Source of the DNA: Streptomyces sp. H39-S7 | GTDB lineage: Bacteria; Actinomycetota; Actinomycetes; Streptomycetales; Streptomycetaceae | NCBI RefSeq assembly: GCF_027158205.1 | Contig: NZ_JAPVLU010000036.1 | Coordinates: 31,771 to 95,770, forward strand | DNA length: 64,000 nucleotides | Direction: 5' to 3' | Shown: one piece after another, positions 61,268 through 64,000 of the stretch | How the letters are laid out: every line of letters starts with the position of its first letter | Position numbering within the stretch: position 1 is the first letter of the stretch | The notes under the pieces: generated by a model | The model's database searches: none | What the model was told of the DNA's origin: nothing | Seen by the model: only the letters and a program-made list of their open reading frames with translations | Translations under genes and position numbers: made by a program

Positions 61268-61539
61268 GCTGAAGTCGTCCTTGCGTTGGGGTGTGTGCGG
61301 GGTGCCGTCTTTGCCGTCTTGCCGTTGCAACCGCAGGTCAGGGGCGGTACGGCAGGGCGCGCCGGTGGCGTCCGGGACGGCAGGAGGTACGCGACGGGAC
61401 GAGCTGCCGCGCGGTTGGTCCGCTGGCCGTCCAGGCGGCGGGGACGGATCACCATCCGTCTTGGGACGGCTTGCCGTCCCACTTTCAGGGCCTCTGAGCT
61501 GCGGTTTTCCGTTTGGGACGGCAGGGACCAGGCGGCCGA

Positions 61540-62703
61540 TCAGCTCGCGTTGGCCTGCGGGCCACCGAAGGGATGGACGCCGGGGCAGTAGCGCTTCCAG
61601 GCGTCGGTGAACTTGGTGTGGGTGTAGCCCTTGCGCTGGATGTCGCCTACGCGCACGTTGCCCGAGTGGATGCCGTACTCGCGCAGCATCCCGGAGAGGT
61701 CGCGTGCGTTCAGGCCCCCACGCCTGTGGTCGGCCCAGGGGGCTTCGGGGTCGTTGTTGAGCGCGTAGAGGATCTCGTCGGTGCTCAGTTGTGCCTGCTC
61801 GCCCTTGGTGTGGAAGAGCCGCCGGATGTCGGCGAGGATGCGGGCGTTGCCGGGGCTGTCCTGTTCTGCCTCGGCTTCGGCGGTGACCATGGTCGTGCAG
61901 GCGTGCCGGGCGCGGTCGGGCCATGGGCCGCCTGCGAGGTCGGCGACGATCACCAAGGGCTCCCAGGTGTCGGCGGCACGGTCCTCGACCGGCATGGAGG
62001 GCTCCAGCTGCAGGGCCTGGTCCGCCAGGGATGCCGTCCACTGGGCGAGGAGGGCGCGCAGTTCGTGCAGGGTGGGGCTGTCGCGCTTGGTGCGGTAGGG
62101 GCTGACGCGCTCGCCTGCGGCACGGCGGCGCATGCGGATCACGATGGAGCGGTCCATGATCGTGTCGGGGAGGTCGCCGATGCCTGCGAGCGCGGCCATG
62201 GCGAAGGTGTGGAAGCGGTGGGGTGTGTGGTCGTTGCCGACCACCCGCAGCACGTAGCGGTCGCGCTGGTGCCCGGCGTTGAGCAGGCCGCGCATTTCCT
62301 CGTTCTTCTCGGCCTGTTTGGGGGTGCCGAAGATGGTGTCGGCCTCGTCGACGAGGAGGGTCGGTGGCTCCTCGGTGATGGAGCGGAAGACTGCGGCTGC
62401 GCTGGAGTTGACCGTCATGACGGGGTGGTGGACGGTCTCGGTCAGGATGTCGAGCAGGCGGGATTTGCCGCAGCGTTTCGCGGGGCCGACCACGGCTAGG
62501 CGCGGGGCGTGCTGCCAGGAGGGCTGCAGATGGGTGGCGGCGACCCAAAGCACGGTGGCGTCCAGCGCTTCCTCGCTCGGCAGGACCACGAAGCGGGCCA
62601 GTGCGGCCTTGAGTCGATCCAGGAGGGCCGCGCCGTGGCCGGTGCTGGCGTCGGGATCCGGTTGTGCTGCGTGGACGGGGTTAGGGCGGGTATCGTCAGT
62701 CAT
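61540..62703 (-). CDS. DUF3631 P-loop ATPase (element replication-type protein)
   Basis: This 387-residue protein has Walker A GPAKRCGKSRLL near residue 72, Walker B TLLVDEADTIF near residue 115 and an arginine-containing segment (GDLPDTIMDRSIVIRMRRR) near residue 175, as in AAA+-related primase/helicase proteins. The DUF3631 domain (about 170-345) follows. Related proteins occur on actinobacterial plasmids and integrative elements and are thought to act in replication. The ATG at 62703 follows GAGGAA. The 270 bases to the DUF2637 gene show no gene. Confidence 0.85.
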   Translation of the reverse strand: MTDDTRPNPVHAAQPDPDASTGHGAALLDRLKAALARFVVLPSEEALDATVLWVAATHLQPSWQHAPRLAVVGPAKRCGKSRLLDILTETVHHPVMTVNSSAAAVFRSITEEPPTLLVDEADTIFGTPKQAEKNEEMRGLLNAGHQRDRYVLRVVGNDHTPHRFHTFAMAALAGIGDLPDTIMDRSIVIRMRRRAAGERVSPYRTKRDSPTLHELRALLAQWTASLADQALQLEPSMPVEDRAADTWEPLVIVADLAGGPWPDRARHACTTMVTAEAEAEQDSPGNARILADIRRLFHTKGEQAQLSTDEILYALNNDPEAPWADHRRGGLNARDLSGMLREYGIHSGNVRVGDIQRKGYTHTKFTDAWKRYCPGVHPFGGPQANAS

Positions 62704-62864
62704 GGAGATTCCTCACTCGACGGCTCCGGGGGGCAACCCGGTCCGTCGTTGGTTAGCTGTCCAGGGATGGGCGGTGTCGAGGCTTCCGTTCAACCCCCGG
62801 TGTTCGTAGCGCCGGGGGTTTTGTCGTTCTCTGGCGGCGCGACCGCCGCTCTCAACCTCCATGG

Positions 62865-63047
62865 GGTTGGAATTTTCATGCGATGCTATAATTTTAACCA
62901 TCCCTGGGACGCAAAGTCAAACCGATAGTCGGTTGAGTTTTCGATTCCTCCCCAGAATGATGCCCGGTGGGCGCCATGTGTGGTCTCCATCACACTTCGT
63001 TTCAAGCGCCTGTCGGTTGGGAATTCAATGCTGGTATAGTTTAACGA
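62865..63047. promoter_or_regulatory. Low-GC control region with two similar promoter boxes
   Basis: Two related stretches, 62865-62899 and 63016-63046, share GGTTGG(G)AATT, then an ATGC, then TATAAT (62887-62892) or TATAGT (63036-63041), then TTTAAC. Between them is AACCGATAGTCGGTT at 62920-62934. The A+T content is far above the surroundings. The second box would drive the XRE gene, with the start about 40 bases downstream; the palindrome may be its operator. Confidence 0.55.
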
Positions 63048-63088
63048 TGACCCGCACGCACGATCGCTCAACGGAGAGGAGGTGAAAC

Positions 63089-63607
63089 ATGGACAAGCCC
63101 AAGGAGCGCCACCTTGTCCCCCACGAGGGTGAGGCCCTGGTGGCGCACAACCTGAAGATCATGAGGAAGGCCGCCCGGCTGTCGCAGGATGACGTCGCCG
63201 AGCGCATGAGGCGCCTCGGCTTCAAGTTCCACCAGACCCAGATCGCCAAGATCGAGAACGGCGCCCGCGCCATCCAGTTCGACGAGGTCATCGGCCTTGC
63301 GAAGGCGTTGAACCTGCCCGCCGAGTACTTCATGACCCAGGCCGTAGCCGACCCGGAAGATCCCCACTACGAGCTCCAGGAAGCGGGCTTCCGCCTCCAG
63401 GATCTGGAGAAGGAGTGGAGAGCGGCCCAGGACCTTGCCGACGCCGCGAAGAGGCGCCTCGAAGAAGCCGAGCGTGAGTACGACGAGATCGCAGAACGCC
63501 TAGGGGTCGACATCACGCCCAACGGTGGCGAGCCGACGTTCTACCCGGCCCCCAACTCGCCCGAGGACCACCTCCGCGAGGACGCGGACACTCCCGCCGC
63601 TGAGTAA
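63089..63607 (+). CDS. XRE-family regulator with coiled-coil tail
   Basis: This 172-residue protein has a helix-turn-helix at residues about 18-80 (MRKAARLSQDDVAERMRRLG; HQTQIAKIENGARAIQFDEV), then an acidic coiled coil at about 100-145 (LEKEWRAAQDLADAAKRRLEEAEREYDEIAERLG). It is probably the element's master repressor or copy-control protein. The ribosome site AGGAGGTG is a perfect anti-SD match seven bases before ATG 63089, stronger than elsewhere in the window. Confidence 0.85.
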   Translation: MDKPKERHLVPHEGEALVAHNLKIMRKAARLSQDDVAERMRRLGFKFHQTQIAKIENGARAIQFDEVIGLAKALNLPAEYFMTQAVADPEDPHYELQEAGFRLQDLEKEWRAAQDLADAAKRRLEEAEREYDEIAERLGVDITPNGGEPTFYPAPNSPEDHLREDADTPAAE

Positions 63608-63737
63608 CGCACCACCCTCCCGTCGCGTCCCCCGGCACTACGAATGCTGAGGGCCGCCAACCGGACCCCTTGCACACCGCCCATCCCGCACAGCAACCAC
63701 GACGGCGCGTTGCCCTCGCGCCGCCGAGAGGTATCCC

Positions 63738-64000
63738 ATGTCTGAAACGACCATGCCCATCTCCCTGGTGGCGGACGCACTTGGCGTCAGCGCACAGGCC
63801 CTCCTGGACCTCGTACAGGCCAGCGCACCCACCGCGCCCGACCCCACATTGGTCGCGCTCACCGTCGAGGAGGCCGCTCGCCGCCTCAGCGTCGGCCGGA
63901 CAACGATGTACGCGCTCCTCGCCTCCGGCGAGATCCCCTCCGTGGCCATCGGCCGCCTGCGCCGCATCCCGGCCGAGGCACTGAACGACTACGTCGCCGC
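63738..64000 (+). CDS. Helix-turn-helix excisionase-type protein (truncated by window end)
   Basis: At least 87 residues are visible. After an N-terminal segment (MPISLVADALGVSAQALLDL), a MerR/Xis-type HTH_17 motif runs from LTVEEAARRLSVGRTTMYALLASG to IGRLRRIPAEALNDYV. Such small proteins (RDF/Xis) direct integrase towards excision and usually sit just before the integrase gene. The start is ATG 63738 with GAGAGG upstream; the 3' end lies beyond the window. Confidence 0.8.
   Translation, partial: MSETTMPISLVADALGVSAQALLDLVQASAPTAPDPTLVALTVEEAARRLSVGRTTMYALLASGEIPSVAIGRLRRIPAEALNDYVA

Larger units (their letters stand above)
28958..64000. mobile_element. Tandem integrative and mobilisable element at tRNA-Ser(GGA), right end outside the window
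   Basis: The left boundary is the tRNA-Ser 3' fragment at 28958; a second fragment at 30444 shows that two units are stacked. The cargo is a toxin-antitoxin/SUKH cassette, a pPIWI-RE operon, a type ISP restriction-modification enzyme and an FxLD lanthipeptide cluster. The mobility genes are a relaxase, a MobC-like protein, DUF2637 and DUF3631 proteins, an XRE regulator and an excisionase-like HTH protein. No integrase is in view; it and the intact tRNA are expected just past the end. It might be several elements rather than one. Confidence 0.65.

Overview
The window is high-GC, densely coded actinobacterial DNA that looks like Streptomyces. Evidence: the sigN/sigF pair, tadA and upp in one neighbourhood, GTG/TTG starts with GGAGG-type ribosome binding sites, TTA codons limited to a few specialised genes, DUF2637/DUF3631/DUF6907-type mobile-element proteins, and an FxLD lanthipeptide cluster.

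Region 1 (1 to about 28.8 kb) is chromosomal core. It holds a TetR regulator, an F420-type PPOX enzyme, a YceI protein, a MarR-MFS export operon with two palindromic operators, an aldo/keto reductase, and two SigB-family sigma factors (probably sigN and sigF). These are followed by tRNA-Ser(CGA), tadA with its partner, upp, a LytR_C-type membrane protein, a HerA/DUF853 ATPase, an ECF sigma factor with a membrane partner, and a PIG-V-like mannosyltransferase. Next come two large SpoIIE-type phosphatases (one fused to an ABC ATPase and a kinase-like ATPase domain), an S13 D,D-peptidase, and a copper-radical (galactose-oxidase-like) oxidase. A 205-bp MITE-like element lies between the MFS and YceI genes.

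Region 2 (about 28.96 kb to beyond the right edge) is acquired DNA at the 3' end of a tRNA-Ser(GGA) gene. Two near-identical 56-bp tRNA 3' fragments, each with its own hairpin terminator and a pair of TGCAAC boxes at identical spacing, mark two attachment sites 1,486 bp apart. Between them sits a YefM/YoeB toxin-antitoxin pair plus a SUKH (SMI1/KNR4) gene. To the right come: (a) a defence island with an HTH regulator, a complete three-gene pPIWI-RE operon (REase-like protein, DinG/XPD-like helicase, PIWI-RE protein) and a convergent 1,631-aa single-chain type ISP restriction-modification enzyme; (b) a class I FxLD lanthipeptide cluster (lanA, strong hairpin, lanB, lanC, and a SpaB_C-methyltransferase fusion), preceded by a TTA-containing regulator, a GNAT enzyme, three overlapping micro-genes and a truncated radical-SAM gene; (c) a mobilisation and replication module (relaxase, duplicated MobC-like protein, DUF2637 membrane protein, DUF3631 ATPase, XRE regulator, excisionase-like HTH protein cut by the window end). 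The integrase and the intact tRNA-Ser(GGA) are expected just beyond 64 kb. The whole looks like a tandem integrative and mobilisable element carrying defence and antibiotic-type cargo.

The most interesting items are the pPIWI-RE operon beside the type ISP enzyme, the lanthipeptide cluster with TTA codons in both its regulator and lanB (likely bldA control), the double attachment site, and the ABC-PP2C-ATPase fusion.
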